64,000 nt of DNA from Leptospira barantonii (GCF_002811925.1 NZ_NPDS01000001.1:525001-589000), one strand, 5' to 3'; positions 1-19,282 are shown, counted from the stretch's first letter. Notes: generated by a model from the sequence alone, not told the origin. A program made the numbers and translations.

Positions 1-927
1 GATCGTATCTCCTTGGATCGCCACGCTGTATCCGAACGAGTCCCCGGCTTCCGCGTTAGACGCCTTGATATAGGCTTCCTGATTCCAGGTCGTTCCGGTT
101 CTTTTGTAAACGTAGACCGCGCCGGAATAAGGAGCGGAGTTGTCCGCGCTTGCGGTCGTTCCGTTCGTAATCGTTGTCTGACTACTGCCTTCCCCAATCG
201 CTCCTACCGCGATCGTATCCCCTTGAATTGCGACGCTGTATCCGAACGAATCCCAGGCTTCCGCATTGGGTGCTTTGAGATAGGCCTCCTGAATCCAATT
301 CGCGCCGTTTCTTTTGTAAACATAAACGGCCCCCGAACCGTCCGCAGAGTTGTCCGCGCTCGCGGTCGTTCCGTTGGTAATCGTCGTTTGGGAACTGCTC
401 TCCAAATAAGCCCCAACCACAAGAGTCTCTCCGTCCAAAGCGACTGCCCATCCCAAAGAATCCGAACTGTCGGCATTGGACGCCTTCAGATAGGAACCGC
501 CCTTCCAGAGAAAGAGTGTGGCCGACAATGTAAACGTAGTCGAAGTGGATCCGCTTTCGTTTTTGGCGGTGATCGTAAAGTCGGTCGTAGGAATTCGAAC
601 GCTCGGAATACCGGAAAGCGCTCCCGTCGCCGGATCCAAGGTGAGCCCATCCGGTAACGAAGGTGTTACCGAGAATTCGGTCGGTGTCCCATGTACGGAC
701 GGACGAAAGGTGGGAATTTTCGTATGAGTCGTATATTGATAAGAAGAAACCGGATAACGCAGATCGGAGACCGGCCCTTCCTGCAGAGAAAAAAGATTTA
801 GATAGGACGGAGTTCCGAATCCGCCTTGCAGACAACCCGAGAAACCGAAAAAAAACGTCGAAAGCAATAAAGAATAAAATAATATTCTAAACTGTTTTGG
901 AAAAAAAGAACCAATATCGGAACGCAA
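1..927 (-). CDS. FG-GAP repeat lipoprotein (3' part outside window)
   Basis: Reading leftward, an open frame from a TTG at 927 runs off the window at position 1, so the C-terminus is missing. The N-terminus has a basic segment, a hydrophobic stretch and a lipobox ending FGFSGC, then a Pro/Thr-rich section resembling a putative-Ig (He_PIG) domain (PDGLTLDPATGALSG). FG-GAP (integrin-alpha-like beta-propeller) repeats follow, with the pattern DSFGYSVAIQGDTI, TNGTTASADNS and GAVYVYKR. No ATG or good ribosome binding site is visible; TTG 927 was chosen because it places a basic n-region before the signal peptide. It lies 52 bp downstream of the paralogue at 980-2644, so the two are probably co-transcribed. 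Inferred role: exported, surface or periplasmic lipoprotein of unknown ligand. Family call fairly sure, start uncertain. Confidence 0.75.
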   Translation of the reverse strand, partial: MRSDIGSFFPKQFRILFYSLLLSTFFFGFSGCLQGGFGTPSYLNLFSLQEGPVSDLRYPVSSYQYTTHTKIPTFRPSVHGTPTEFSVTPSLPDGLTLDPATGALSGIPSVRIPTTDFTITAKNESGSTSTTFTLSATLFLWKGGSYLKASNADSSDSLGWAVALDGETLVVGAYLESSSQTTITNGTTASADNSADGSGAVYVYKRNGANWIQEAYLKAPNAEAWDSFGYSVAIQGDTIAVGAIGEGSSQTTITNGTTASADNSAPYSGAVYVYKRTGTTWNQEAYIKASNAEAGDSFGYSVAIQGDTI

Positions 928-979
928 GAGGAACGTTACGTTCCGGAATTCGGCCCGTTGATAAAAGAATTCTAATGTT

Positions 980-2644
980 TTATTTTTGGAAGGCATACGT
1001 GGCTCCGGCTCGATACATGGAATTATCCGCGTTCGCGGTCGTTCCGTTCGTGATCGTTGTCTGATTGCTCGCTTCCTGAGGGGCTCCGACTACAAGCCTG
1101 GTTCCTTCCAACGCGACGCTGGAACCGAACAAGTCGCCGCTTCCCGCGTTAGGGGCTTTGAAATAGGCGTATTCTCCCCACAGTCCCGCCGTTTTTTGGA
1201 ACATGTAAACCGCCCCGGATTGAAAACATTTTTCGTCCCAAGTCGTTAATGGTCCGAAGGAGATCGCGGACAGGCCGCTCGATTCGTTGATCGCACCGAC
1301 GACGATAAAGTTTCCGTCGACCGCTACGGCCGTGCCGAATTGGTCCCCGGCTTGGACGTTCTTCGCTTTAAGATAAGCGGTTTGCGACCAAATCGTTCCG
1401 GTTCTTTCGTAAACGTAGGCCGCTCCGGAAGCGCCTAATAAGTTGGATGAACTCGCGGTCGATCCGTTGATCACGGAATCCCAATCGCCGTCTTCGAGTG
1501 CGGTACCGATGACGATCGTATCGACCGAAATGGAAACGGATTTTCCGAATTGATCGTTCGAAGTCAAGTCGGAGGACTTCAAGAACGCTTCCTGGTCCCA
1601 TTGTCCCGCCGTTCTTCGAAAGACGTATGCGGCGCCCGATTCGGATTTGGAGTTATCGGAACTCGCGATCGTTCCGTTAGACGTCACCGCTTGACTGTCT
1701 TCCTTATACGCTCCTACGACGATCGTCGACCCGGATATGGAAACGGTCGAACCGAAGTAATCGTTGTTATCCGGGTTCGGCGTTTTGAGATAAGCCTCTT
1801 GGGACCAGACCCCTGCGTTTCTTCGGAAAACGTAAGCCGCTCCCGAATCGGATTTGGAATTATCAGCGCTCGCGCTTGTTCCGTTTGTGATCGTGTTTTG
1901 AGAACTGTCTTCCCATTCCGCACCGACTACGATCACGTCTCCGTCTATGTCCACCGACGAACCGAAATGATCGCCCTGTCCGAAGTTCGAGGCTTTGAGT
2001 AAGGCCTCCTGGGACCAGGTTGTTCCGGTTCTTACAAAAACAAAAACGGATCCGGAACCTCCGTTTAAGGGAGCTCCCACCACGATTGTATCCCCCGAAA
2101 TCGAAACGCTTGTACCGAAGTTATCGTTGGATGTAGGATTGGAAGCTTTTAGATACGCTTCTTGAACCCAAATTCCGGCGACCTTTCGATAGACGAAGGC
2201 GGCTCCGGATGAGAAAACGCTGATGTCGGAACTTGCGGGAGCGGGACCGTTCGTAAGTCCGATCTGGTTGCTGTTTTCCCGATATTCCCCGACAACCATC
2301 GTATCTCCCGAGACCGCGACGCTGTTTCCATAAAAGGAATCGCCGATCACAAAAGACGGTTTGAAGTAGGCCTCGTTCAACCATCCGCCGCTGTCCGTAG
2401 GAAGATTTATAACGGTCGTGGGAGAATCGATTCCGCCTTCCGAAGCGGAACCGACACTCAAGCCGCTTCCGACCAAGGCTAAAAGATTGAGATCGCTTTG
2501 GGGTTTGTATTCACATTGAAAAAAGAAAGGAAAAAGAACGCAAAAAAAGAAAATTCGAATTGAACCGTTTCCGGTTCGATTTCGTGCAAGGAAAGAATTT
2601 TGTTTTTGCCGGCGGTCCATAATTTTCAAAAGAAGAATGAACAT
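980..2644 (-). CDS. FG-GAP repeat lipoprotein
   Basis: A 554-residue protein with an N-terminal hydrophobic segment ending FFFQC (lipobox, Cys near residue 43) and a Ser/Gly linker. About seven repeats of roughly 60-70 residues follow, each with a FG-S-V-IxGDTIVVGA core and a GAAYVFRR-W-QEAYLK strand. This is the FG-GAP/integrin-alpha N-terminal propeller pattern. ATG 2644 is the longest start; an internal ATG nine codons in (MDRRQKQN) gives a more standard signal peptide and may be the true start. The family is common in Leptospira, but no substrate is known to me. It is the first gene of a tandem pair with 1-927, which shares long stretches of similar protein and DNA sequence. Confidence 0.8.
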   Translation of the reverse strand: MFILLLKIMDRRQKQNSFLARNRTGNGSIRIFFFCVLFPFFFQCEYKPQSDLNLLALVGSGLSVGSASEGGIDSPTTVINLPTDSGGWLNEAYFKPSFVIGDSFYGNSVAVSGDTMVVGEYRENSNQIGLTNGPAPASSDISVFSSGAAFVYRKVAGIWVQEAYLKASNPTSNDNFGTSVSISGDTIVVGAPLNGGSGSVFVFVRTGTTWSQEALLKASNFGQGDHFGSSVDIDGDVIVVGAEWEDSSQNTITNGTSASADNSKSDSGAAYVFRRNAGVWSQEAYLKTPNPDNNDYFGSTVSISGSTIVVGAYKEDSQAVTSNGTIASSDNSKSESGAAYVFRRTAGQWDQEAFLKSSDLTSNDQFGKSVSISVDTIVIGTALEDGDWDSVINGSTASSSNLLGASGAAYVYERTGTIWSQTAYLKAKNVQAGDQFGTAVAVDGNFIVVGAINESSGLSAISFGPLTTWDEKCFQSGAVYMFQKTAGLWGEYAYFKAPNAGSGDLFGSSVALEGTRLVVGAPQEASNQTTITNGTTANADNSMYRAGATYAFQK

Positions 2645-2872
2645 TTCTTCTTAGGCGGAAAATCTACACCGGATTTCGTCTATCGTCGCATCTACTTATA
2701 AGTGTATATTCGTTAGTTATTAATTAGTTCTCTATTATGATTTTGACATATTTTCGGAAGTCGATCCGCGCGGAGAACCCATGTAGGACCCCGCCCGTAA
2801 AAGCGCGTTCAACGGAAGCCGCGCGCTCACCGTCCCGAAATTTTAAAAACGAAACGATGATGTCGCTTAACG

Positions 2873-5256
<2,384 letters not shown>

Positions 5257-6291
5257 ATGAATCAGAATCTCCCAGAACCCAGCCAGAAAAAATGGATTCC
5301 CGACGGGTTTCACTTTCTCGGTCCAGAAGACAGCAAGGACAGAAGGATCTTGCTCGAAACCGTATCCGGTGTTCTTAAAAAAAAAGGGTATTCCGAAGTA
5401 TTCTTACCTGCATTCGATTATAGCTCAACGTTTCTTCAAACGGTTTCCGCTCCCGATTCTTCCTCTTTATTCAGAATTCGTGATCTTTCCGGTAACGAAA
5501 TTTCTCCGAGCATCGACCTAACCGTTCAAGCGGTCAAAGGGATGGCCGGTTTTGCCCATCAAAGGGAGAATCAGAACATATTTTATGTCGGAAGAGTTTT
5601 CCGGGAAAGCGCGATCGGAAGCGTATCCAGAAAGGAAGTCCTTCAGATCGGTGCGGAATCGATCGGAGCTTCCGGCAAGGAAAACACGTTTAAAATTTTG
5701 GAAGAATTGGACGAGATCGTTTCCGTTCTTCCTCTCGAAGATAGCCTAACGCTTGTTTTAGGAAACGTGAATCTGTTTCAGTCCATCGTCCAAGAATTCG
5801 AATTGAGTTCGAACGAGATCGAAATTCTTTCCAAACTGCTCTATCAGAAAAACGTAAACGAGATCGAAAGAATTTTCGGAGATAAAAAGAATCACGAAAT
5901 TCTCATACGTTTGTTAAGCGCTCTCGTGTTGAACTTCGATCTGGATTCGTTGAAGAAATCCCTGAACGTTTCGTCCCTTTCGTCGAATCTTCAAAAAAGT
6001 CTAAACTCGATTCTCGAGGAAACCTCCTGGATCTTTCAATCTTGGGAATCCAAAAAAAGAAAGATCGATCTTTGTATCGATTTTTCACTTTTGAGAGATT
6101 TGAACTATTATACAGGTTTCGTATTTCAAGGTTATCTGCAAGGTTCTCCCGATCCGGTTTTGACCGGCGGCGCTTACGATCATCTCTACGAAATGTTTTC
6201 GGGAGTGCAAAAGGATGCGAGCGGTTATGCGATCGTGGTCAACACTTTGGAAGCTTCCCTTCGAACTCCTCTTCCCGATTCCAAATCATGA
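5257..6291 (+). CDS. hisZ: ATP phosphoribosyltransferase regulatory subunit HisZ
   Basis: A 344-residue class II aminoacyl-tRNA synthetase-like protein resembling HisS but without the anticodon-binding C-terminus, as in HisZ. Visible pieces are the N-terminal WIPDGFHFLGPEDSKDRR, motif-2-like YVGRVFRES, LQIGAESIGA, and the C-terminal YYTGFVFQGYL and LTGGAYDHLYEMFSG. HisZ partners with short-form HisG to make the first enzyme of histidine biosynthesis active and feedback-sensitive. It is followed 37 bp later by purA, an arrangement known in several phyla, linking ATP-consuming histidine synthesis to AMP synthesis. Start ATG 5257 is the first in frame. Confidence 0.88.
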   Translation: MNQNLPEPSQKKWIPDGFHFLGPEDSKDRRILLETVSGVLKKKGYSEVFLPAFDYSSTFLQTVSAPDSSSLFRIRDLSGNEISPSIDLTVQAVKGMAGFAHQRENQNIFYVGRVFRESAIGSVSRKEVLQIGAESIGASGKENTFKILEELDEIVSVLPLEDSLTLVLGNVNLFQSIVQEFELSSNEIEILSKLLYQKNVNEIERIFGDKKNHEILIRLLSALVLNFDLDSLKKSLNVSSLSSNLQKSLNSILEETSWIFQSWESKKRKIDLCIDFSLLRDLNYYTGFVFQGYLQGSPDPVLTGGAYDHLYEMFSGVQKDASGYAIVVNTLEASLRTPLPDSKS

Positions 6292-6319
6292 AACGCAATT
6301 TTACCAAGCATCTATTTGA

Positions 6320-7606
<1,287 letters not shown>

Positions 7607-7635
7607 GGAATCGTAAGTTTTTTCGACGTTTTTGA

Positions 7636-7663
7636 TTGACCCACCATGCTCGAAAAATATCGT
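7636..7663 (+). promoter_or_regulatory. possible tRNA promoter
   Basis: TTGACC (7636-7641) and TATCGT (7658-7663) are separated by 16 bp, 17 bp before the tRNA-Lys gene. Pattern match only. Confidence 0.35.
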
Positions 7664-7670
7664 GTATTTC

Positions 7671-7754
<84 letters not shown>

Positions 7755-7760
7755 CGAAAC

Positions 7761-7845
<85 letters not shown>

Positions 7846-8177
7846 CTCTTCTTCGATTCTTCTCTTTCTCGCTGAAAACATCTTAGCTTCTTTCCTTTCT
7901 TCAAATAATTTCCGACTTTCAAATCGTTTGTTATCGTTGGGTCGCGCGTTTTCAAAACGAAACTTACATTTCGATTTTGGTTCCGCAAAAATCAAAAAAA
8001 CATTCAAATTTTAGAATATTTTGAGTTTATGATGCGTTTTGCGTCTTCGGATTGTTTTGCGAAGAATGGAGTCCGTTGAACAATTGCAAACGTTTCGGTT
8101 CAGAAAATTCAGATTTGTCGGATCGTTTCTGTCCGAAAAAGAATCCCAGTCGGGTAGAACAAACAAGCGAGGAAAGA
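7846..8177. other. 332-bp intergenic region, nothing recognised
   Basis: AT-rich, pyrimidine-rich DNA between tRNA-Glu and the small lipoprotein gene. No clear hairpin terminator follows the tRNA. Open frames here lack start signals and family resemblance. The last part presumably holds the lipoprotein promoter. Confidence 0.5.
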
Positions 8178-8567
8178 ATGACCATCATCGGACGTTTTCT
8201 GAAACTATCGGCTTTGCTGATTCTCATTTGTTCTCTATTGTTTTCCTGCGATACATATTACAGAGTCACCGATAAACATTTGGTTCCCGCGAGTGACGCT
8301 TTGATTAAGGTCGAGCTCGCGATTTTGATCGGAATTCTTTCGCTTCCGGATAAAAGTCTTCGATATTATCCGAGCACTCTCGGAACGAGCAGTTTGATCA
8401 CTTTGATTACCGGACTTGGCCGAGGCGATGTGAAAATGACCGATCTTTTCGAAAAGGATAAGGTCGAGGAATGCGCTACTTCGATCACAGCCGCGATCGT
8501 TCTCACAAGAAAACTGGATTCGGGATATGCCGCGGCGGCGAACTGCAAGTTAAAGAAAGTTCAGTGA
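8178..8567 (+). CDS. small leptospiral lipoprotein, unknown function
   Basis: A 129-residue protein starting at ATG 8178, chosen over an upstream in-frame ATG at 8052 because GAGGAAAG sits just before it and the signal peptide then starts correctly. It has a hydrophobic segment ending LLFSC (lipobox). The mature part holds two further cysteines (VEECATS, AANCKLKK) and a hydrophobic central stretch (KVELAILIGILSLPDK). The size and layout resemble a group of small lipoproteins found only in Leptospira (possibly the TIGR04452 set), but I cannot confirm that. It stands alone, convergent with the TIGR02757 gene. Confidence 0.7.
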   Translation: MTIIGRFLKLSALLILICSLLFSCDTYYRVTDKHLVPASDALIKVELAILIGILSLPDKSLRYYPSTLGTSSLITLITGLGRGDVKMTDLFEKDKVEECATSITAAIVLTRKLDSGYAAAANCKLKKVQ

Positions 8568-8628
8568 GAATTTTCAGAAACCGAAACTTTCGAAGCTCGC
8601 TTTTTTATACGAGTCACTGCGGAATCGT

Positions 8629-9561
8629 TCACCGGGATTTCGTTTCTACTCGTTTCCCGTAGACGCTACAAATTGAGCGGATTCTGCAGGTTTCGCAGAG
8701 TTCTTTTGTGTATTTCGATTTACATTTTCTTAATATTCCGAGACGACTGAGCGCAAAATCCCCTTTGACCGGATCATCGGGGAATATCGCGGAAAAAAAA
8801 CGTGTGATTTCCTCTGCCTTTTTCCAATCTGGGGTTTGTCTGGAACTGATTTTCAAAACACTTGCAATTCTTTGAATGTGAACGTCCAACGGAAATTGCA
8901 GTTCGCTCGGAGAAATACTTTGATAAATTCCGAAGTCGGGATATTTTTTCCGAACCATCCAGCGAAGATACATACAGTATCGTTTTAAGGACGTCGTTTT
9001 CAATCCTTGTCCGATCAGAAATTTATATCCGTAACTTTTCGTTTGTTTCGAGTCTATCGTTTCGGACTCCTTGAGAAATCTCAATTGAAAGGCAAGAATT
9101 CTTCTTCGGAGCGGCCCGCCCTGATCGAGAGATTTTTGTTCCTTGGATGAAAGATTGAATTCTTCCCTCTGTGGTAAGGAAAAGAGAGATTCGAGTTTAT
9201 GATCATTCGTTTTTCGTAATACGTTTTGAATCGTTTGCAGAAATAAAAAAGTATCGGCGGGTTTTTGAAAACGATAGGGAACGAGTTTTTTACGGATCGG
9301 CTGAAGATTCTCCTCCGATAAAAAACGATGTGGAGAATTTCCGAAAAGAACAAAGAGACTTTTGAGATGATTTTTGATCGCGGTTACGTTTCCATACGAA
9401 TACAACGCGGAAATAAAACCCGCGACCTCGCGGTCCTCGGAACTGTGAAACGAATGCGGAAATTCGATCGGATCGGTGGAAAGAAACTCCGGAGTATCGT
9501 ATTCGGAGAAAATATTCTCCAGAGTCTTTTTGATTTTTTGAAGGGAAGAATGGAAGCTCAA
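8629..9561 (-). CDS. TIGR02757 / DUF2400 family protein
   Basis: Family of unknown function. About 310 residues if translation starts at TTG 9561, whose TTGA overlaps the TGA of the upstream lyase gene; AGAGAG precedes it closely. The longer in-frame extension to 9648 would lie inside that gene. Recognised by DREVAGFISALYSYGNVTAIKNHL, SYGYKFLIGQGLKTTSLKRYCMYLRWM and FPLDVHIQRIASVL, split here across the N-terminal and central regions. A C-terminal C-X8-C-X2-C-X5-C cluster (CKSKYTKELCETC then C) recalls the Fe-S loop of endonuclease III-like DNA glycosylases. Likely translationally coupled to the lyase. Confidence 0.8.
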   Translation of the reverse strand: MSFHSSLQKIKKTLENIFSEYDTPEFLSTDPIEFPHSFHSSEDREVAGFISALYSYGNVTAIKNHLKSLFVLFGNSPHRFLSEENLQPIRKKLVPYRFQKPADTFLFLQTIQNVLRKTNDHKLESLFSLPQREEFNLSSKEQKSLDQGGPLRRRILAFQLRFLKESETIDSKQTKSYGYKFLIGQGLKTTSLKRYCMYLRWMVRKKYPDFGIYQSISPSELQFPLDVHIQRIASVLKISSRQTPDWKKAEEITRFFSAIFPDDPVKGDFALSRLGILRKCKSKYTKELCETCRIRSICSVYGKRVETKSR

Positions 9562-10454
9562 GACTCTCTTTTCTTTTTCGTCGCGAGATAGGTTCTGGAT
9601 TGTAATTCTCGAGCGAGGGCATTCTCCATAAAAGCGGAAGCTTCCCACAATCGATCGGGGTTGATCCCGGTGGAAACTCCGGACTTTTCAAGAAAGTAAA
9701 CGAGGTCGTCGGTCGCTAAGTTTCCCGCGGCGCCTTTCGCGTAAGGACAACCGCCGAGTCCGCCCGATGAAGAATCAAAGGAGCGAAGTCCCATCGAAAA
9801 GGATTTTTCCACGTTTGCGATCGCCATTCCATACGTATCGTGGAAATGTCCCGCGAGTTTATCGGCCGGAATTTCTTTGAGAAGAAGTTCGAGAAGTTTT
9901 TCGACTTCCGCAGGCACTCCGGTTCCGATCGTTTCTCCCAGAGAAATTTCATACGCGCCCAAGTCCAAAAGAACTTTAGAAACTTCTAATACTTTTTTAG
10001 GATCGATCTTTCCTTCGTAAGGACAATCGATCACGGTGGACACGTATCCGCGCACTTGGATTCCGTCCTCTTTTGCGAGTTTGAAAATTTCTTTGAACCC
10101 TTCGATCGATTCGGCGATCGTTCGATTGATGTTTTTTTTCACGAATGATTCCGATGCGGCCGTAAACACCGCGACTTCCGGATAACCCGCGTTTTTTGCG
10201 GCCTCGTATCCTTTTACGTTCGGCGTAAGCGCCGAATAACGTATGTTTCCTTTCAGATCCAATAATGCCGAAAGTTCCGCGGCGTCCGCCAACTGAGGAA
10301 TCGCGTCCTTCTTTACAAAAGAAGTCGCTTCTATGTTTTTCAATCCGGCTTGAACCAGACGTTGAATGTATTCCGATTTGATTTCCGTGGAAACCGGGCG
10401 TTTCTCGTTTTGAAGTCCGTCTCTCGGACCCACTTCCGTGATCTTTACTTTCAT
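9558..10454 (-). CDS. hydroxymethylglutaryl-CoA lyase
   Basis: A 298-residue TIM-barrel enzyme of the HMGL-like family. It cleaves 3-hydroxy-3-methylglutaryl-CoA to acetyl-CoA and acetoacetate, the last step of leucine catabolism. Visible motifs: catalytic PRDGLQ (10-15), metal-binding HFHDTYG (203-209) and the signature GGLGGCPYAKGA (231-242) with the conserved Cys236. Start ATG 10454 (MKVKITEVGP) was chosen over an upstream frame extension because the family begins here. It is divergent from the ABC ATPase and followed by an overlapping TIGR02757 gene. Confidence 0.93.
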   Translation of the reverse strand: MKVKITEVGPRDGLQNEKRPVSTEIKSEYIQRLVQAGLKNIEATSFVKKDAIPQLADAAELSALLDLKGNIRYSALTPNVKGYEAAKNAGYPEVAVFTAASESFVKKNINRTIAESIEGFKEIFKLAKEDGIQVRGYVSTVIDCPYEGKIDPKKVLEVSKVLLDLGAYEISLGETIGTGVPAEVEKLLELLLKEIPADKLAGHFHDTYGMAIANVEKSFSMGLRSFDSSSGGLGGCPYAKGAAGNLATDDLVYFLEKSGVSTGINPDRLWEASAFMENALARELQSRTYLATKKKRES

Positions 10455-10578
10455 TCGTTTCTTATCCAATCGTTCCGTGGAAAACGGGCAAGTCAAATAT
10501 GCCGTTCTCCTCCATTTGATTGGACTGTTCCTGTTATGATTCTTGTCTTGAAAAGCGGATCGTTCTATCTTGGAACAA

Positions 10579-11343
10579 ATGCCCGATCCAAACAAAGCCT
10601 TAGAAGTTCGAAGATTGAATCTGCAATTCGGTCCGAGAACGATCCTCGATTCGATTTCTTTCGAAGCCGATCCGGGGACGATCTTGGGAATTTTGGGGCG
10701 ATCCGGTTCCGGAAAAACCTCTCTTTTCCGAGTGATCTTGGGAGTTCCTTCGAGCGGAGAATTCGAACAAAGCGGATCGATCTTTTTTTTCGGAAAGGAA
10801 AGAAAGGAAATTCCGATCCATCAGCTTCAACCCGTGTTCCAAGATCCGGTGGGAAGTTTTAATCCGACGTGGTCTTTGGAAAAAGCGTTGAAGGAACCTC
10901 TTCGAATTCTCGGCGATGAGATCGCGAAAAGGGGAGAAGAATCCTTCCAAGAACTATCGGACTTGTTGGCATTGAGCGGAAAGGATTTGAGTCGAAACGT
11001 TCTTTCTTTTTCCGGCGGAGAATTACAACGAGCCGCGATCTTACGGGCGATTTTGGCGGAACCGAAAATTCTTTTTTTGGACGAAGCGTTAGGCGCTTTG
11101 GATCCGATTCTTTTGAACGAGGTTTTGGAAGTTTTAAAAAGAATTTCGAAAGAAAGGAAGATCACGATTCTTCTCATCACACACAGTCTGAGGACCGCCA
11201 AGAAATTCTGCGATCAAATCGGAATATTAGAAAAAGGTAAACTGTTGGATTTTGGAAAAACGGAAGAGGTGTTCGGGAATTATAAAAGTTCTTTTACGGG
11301 GGAACTCATCCGTGCGACCGATCTGAGCTCCCTCCGCGTTTGA
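10579..11343 (+). CDS. ABC transporter ATP-binding protein, peptide/nickel type
   Basis: A 254-residue ATPase with Walker [11 protein letters not shown]-loop [14 protein letters not shown] (the FQDP-xxSFNP form is typical of oligopeptide/dipeptide/nickel importers), signature FSGGELQRA, Walker [14 protein letters not shown] and switch HSLR. Normally such a subunit pairs with a second ATPase and two permeases, but no transporter genes adjoin it, so it is either an orphan or a lone subunit. ATG 10579 is used; an in-frame TTG lies three codons earlier. Substrate unknown. Confidence 0.88.
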   Translation: MPDPNKALEVRRLNLQFGPRTILDSISFEADPGTILGILGRSGSGKTSLFRVILGVPSSGEFEQSGSIFFFGKERKEIPIHQLQPVFQDPVGSFNPTWSLEKALKEPLRILGDEIAKRGEESFQELSDLLALSGKDLSRNVLSFSGGELQRAAILRAILAEPKILFLDEALGALDPILLNEVLEVLKRISKERKITILLITHSLRTAKKFCDQIGILEKGKLLDFGKTEEVFGNYKSSFTGELIRATDLSSLRV

Positions 11344-11349
11344 TCTTGA

Positions 11350-11983
<634 letters not shown>

Positions 11984-12036
11984 GATTCCTCCAAGGTTCA
12001 AGATAACGGAAGAAAATTGAAAAAAGCAAACCTTTT

Positions 12037-13092
<1,056 letters not shown>

Positions 13093-13106
13093 AAGAGGAA
13101 CCGGTT

Positions 13107-14406
<1,300 letters not shown>

Positions 14407-14462
14407 AGAATCCAAGAATCTTTCTTGATTCCACCGACATTCTCGCGAATACTCTATTTCGT

Positions 14463-15155
<693 letters not shown>

Positions 15156-15161
15156 AAAAAT

Positions 15162-18038
<2,877 letters not shown>

Positions 18039-18050
18039 CTATATACTTTA

Positions 18051-18076
18051 CGGTCTTCTTATATAAAAGAAGACCG
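18051..18076 (+). terminator. hairpin after purQ
   Basis: A perfect 10-bp inverted repeat, CGGTCTTCTT and AAGAAGACCG, surrounds ATATAA. It is followed by ATTTATC rather than a long T-run, so termination may be weak or factor-dependent. Confidence 0.55.
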
Positions 18077-18088
18077 ATTTATCAAAAT

Positions 18089-18102
18089 GTAGGAGCTCCT
18101 AC
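18089..18102. repeat. palindrome GTAGGAGCTCCTAC
   Basis: A perfect 14-bp palindrome in the purQ-peroxidase spacer. A related half (AGGAGTTCCTAC, 18253-18264) lies at the other end of the same spacer. Similar sequences occur at 31776-31789, 45731-45741 and 45797-45807. It resembles a dispersed leptospiral intergenic motif. Confidence 0.6.
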
Positions 18103-18159
18103 GTTTACAAATTCATTTCATCTTTCTTCTAAAGAGTCTTTTGGAGACTTAAATCTTGG

Positions 18160-18189
18160 AGTTATAAGTGGGAATGTCTCAAGTTATAA
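18160..18189. promoter_or_regulatory. paired AGTTATAA direct repeats
   Basis: AGTTATAA occurs at 18160-18167 and again at 18182-18189, exactly 22 bp apart (two helical turns), upstream of the peroxidase gene. Possible operator. It is not a clean PerR inverted repeat. Speculative. Confidence 0.25.
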
Positions 18190-18252
18190 CCCAAGTAGAG
18201 GCAATGGATCTATTAGGATATTCTAAATCAGAGGTTGTGGAAACGCTTCTGA

Positions 18253-18264
18253 AGGAGTTCCTAC
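18253..18264. repeat. AGGAGTTCCTAC element overlapping a ribosome binding site
   Basis: Imperfect copy of the GTAGGAGCTCCTAC motif. Its AAGGAG (18252-18257) also provides the ribosome binding site, 8 nt before the TTG start of the peroxidase. Confidence 0.5.
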
Positions 18265-18265
18265 T

Positions 18266-19282
18266 TTGTTTCGAGTTTCGTTCATTCTATTGTTCTTATC
18301 GATTCTTTTTTGTTTCAATCTTTGCAAAGAGGAAAAGAAAGAAGTCGTTCCTCAAACTCCGGTCAAGCCCGTAGAAACAATTTCTTATCCGTATCCGGCG
18401 GACAACCGACCGACTCCCGAGCGGATCTTGTTGGGTAAAACCCTATTCTTCGATCCGATCGTTTCCGGTTCCAATTGGATCAGTTGCGCATCTTGTCACA
18501 ATCCGGGCTTGGGTTGGTCCGACGGATTGAAGACCGCGGTCGGTCACAACATGAAAATTCTCGGGAAGAATACTCCTACGATCTTAAACTCAGCCTACGG
18601 CAAGAAGATGTTTTGGGACGGCCGCGCGGAAAATTTGGAAGCGCAAGCCCTCGGGCCGATCGCTTCGCCCGACGAGATGAATCAAAACATAGACGAACTT
18701 ATATTAGAATTAAAGAATATACCCGGATATAAGGAACTTTTCGCAAAGGCCTATCCGAAAGAGGATATCAGCGCGGTAACGATCGGCAAGGCGATCGCAA
18801 GTTTTGAAAGAACGATTCTTTCGGGAGAATCTTCTTTCGATCTTTGGAAAAAAGGAAATCAAACCGCGCTTTCCGAATCGGCGCAAAGAGGATATTCTCT
18901 TTTTAACGAGAAGGCGCAGTGTTCCGTATGTCATCAAGGCGATCAGTTTACGGACGACGGGTTTCACAATATCGGATTGAAATCGAATCGGAAGGACGCG
19001 GGAAGATTCTCCCTCGTTCCCGTAAAGGTGATGAAAGGTTCGTTCAAAACTCCCGGTCTTCGCGACGTAGCATCCACAGGTCCGTATATGCACGACGGAA
19101 GTTATGCGACTTTGGAAGAAGTGGTCGAACACTATGATCGTGGCGGAGACGATTCCTCTAACCTCGATCCGAACATGAGAACGCTTAAGCTTACGAAACA
19201 GGAAAAGACGGACCTCGTCGAATTTATGAAATCGCTCAGCGGAAAACGGTTGGCGATCGCTATTCCGGCGTTTCCGAGATGA
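18266..19282 (+). CDS. di-haem cytochrome c peroxidase (CcpA/MauG family) lipoprotein
   Basis: 338 residues. The hydrophobic leader has cysteines at 16 and 20 (possible lipobox), then comes a two-domain di-haem peroxidase with CASCH (74-78) and CSVCH (219-223). Other family blocks: NTPTILNSAYGKKMFWDGRAENLEAQALGP (split over about 103-131), KTPGLRDV and GPYMHDGSYATLEEVVEHYD. It reduces hydrogen peroxide with electrons from small redox proteins in the periplasm. Start TTG 18266 is supported by AAGGAG 8 nt upstream; no ATG fits. In L. interrogans a cytochrome c peroxidase belongs to the PerR peroxide regulon (recalled knowledge); whether this is the orthologue is untested. The following cupredoxin and cytochrome c are plausible electron donors. 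Confidence 0.9.
   Translation: MFRVSFILLFLSILFCFNLCKEEKKEVVPQTPVKPVETISYPYPADNRPTPERILLGKTLFFDPIVSGSNWISCASCHNPGLGWSDGLKTAVGHNMKILGKNTPTILNSAYGKKMFWDGRAENLEAQALGPIASPDEMNQNIDELILELKNIPGYKELFAKAYPKEDISAVTIGKAIASFERTILSGESSFDLWKKGNQTALSESAQRGYSLFNEKAQCSVCHQGDQFTDDGFHNIGLKSNRKDAGRFSLVPVKVMKGSFKTPGLRDVASTGPYMHDGSYATLEEVVEHYDRGGDDSSNLDPNMRTLKLTKQEKTDLVEFMKSLSGKRLAIAIPAFPR

Noticed and set aside
182..835. 217-codon minus-strand frame
   Set aside because: It is a shadow in another frame of the FG-GAP lipoprotein gene, which has the recognisable repeats and signal peptide.
8052..8177. N-terminal extension of the small lipoprotein
   Set aside because: The internal ATG at 8178 has the ribosome site and begins the signal peptide.
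18168..18374. 68-codon frame before and into the peroxidase gene
   Set aside because: Overlaps the peroxidase in another frame; the peroxidase has haem motifs and a ribosome site.
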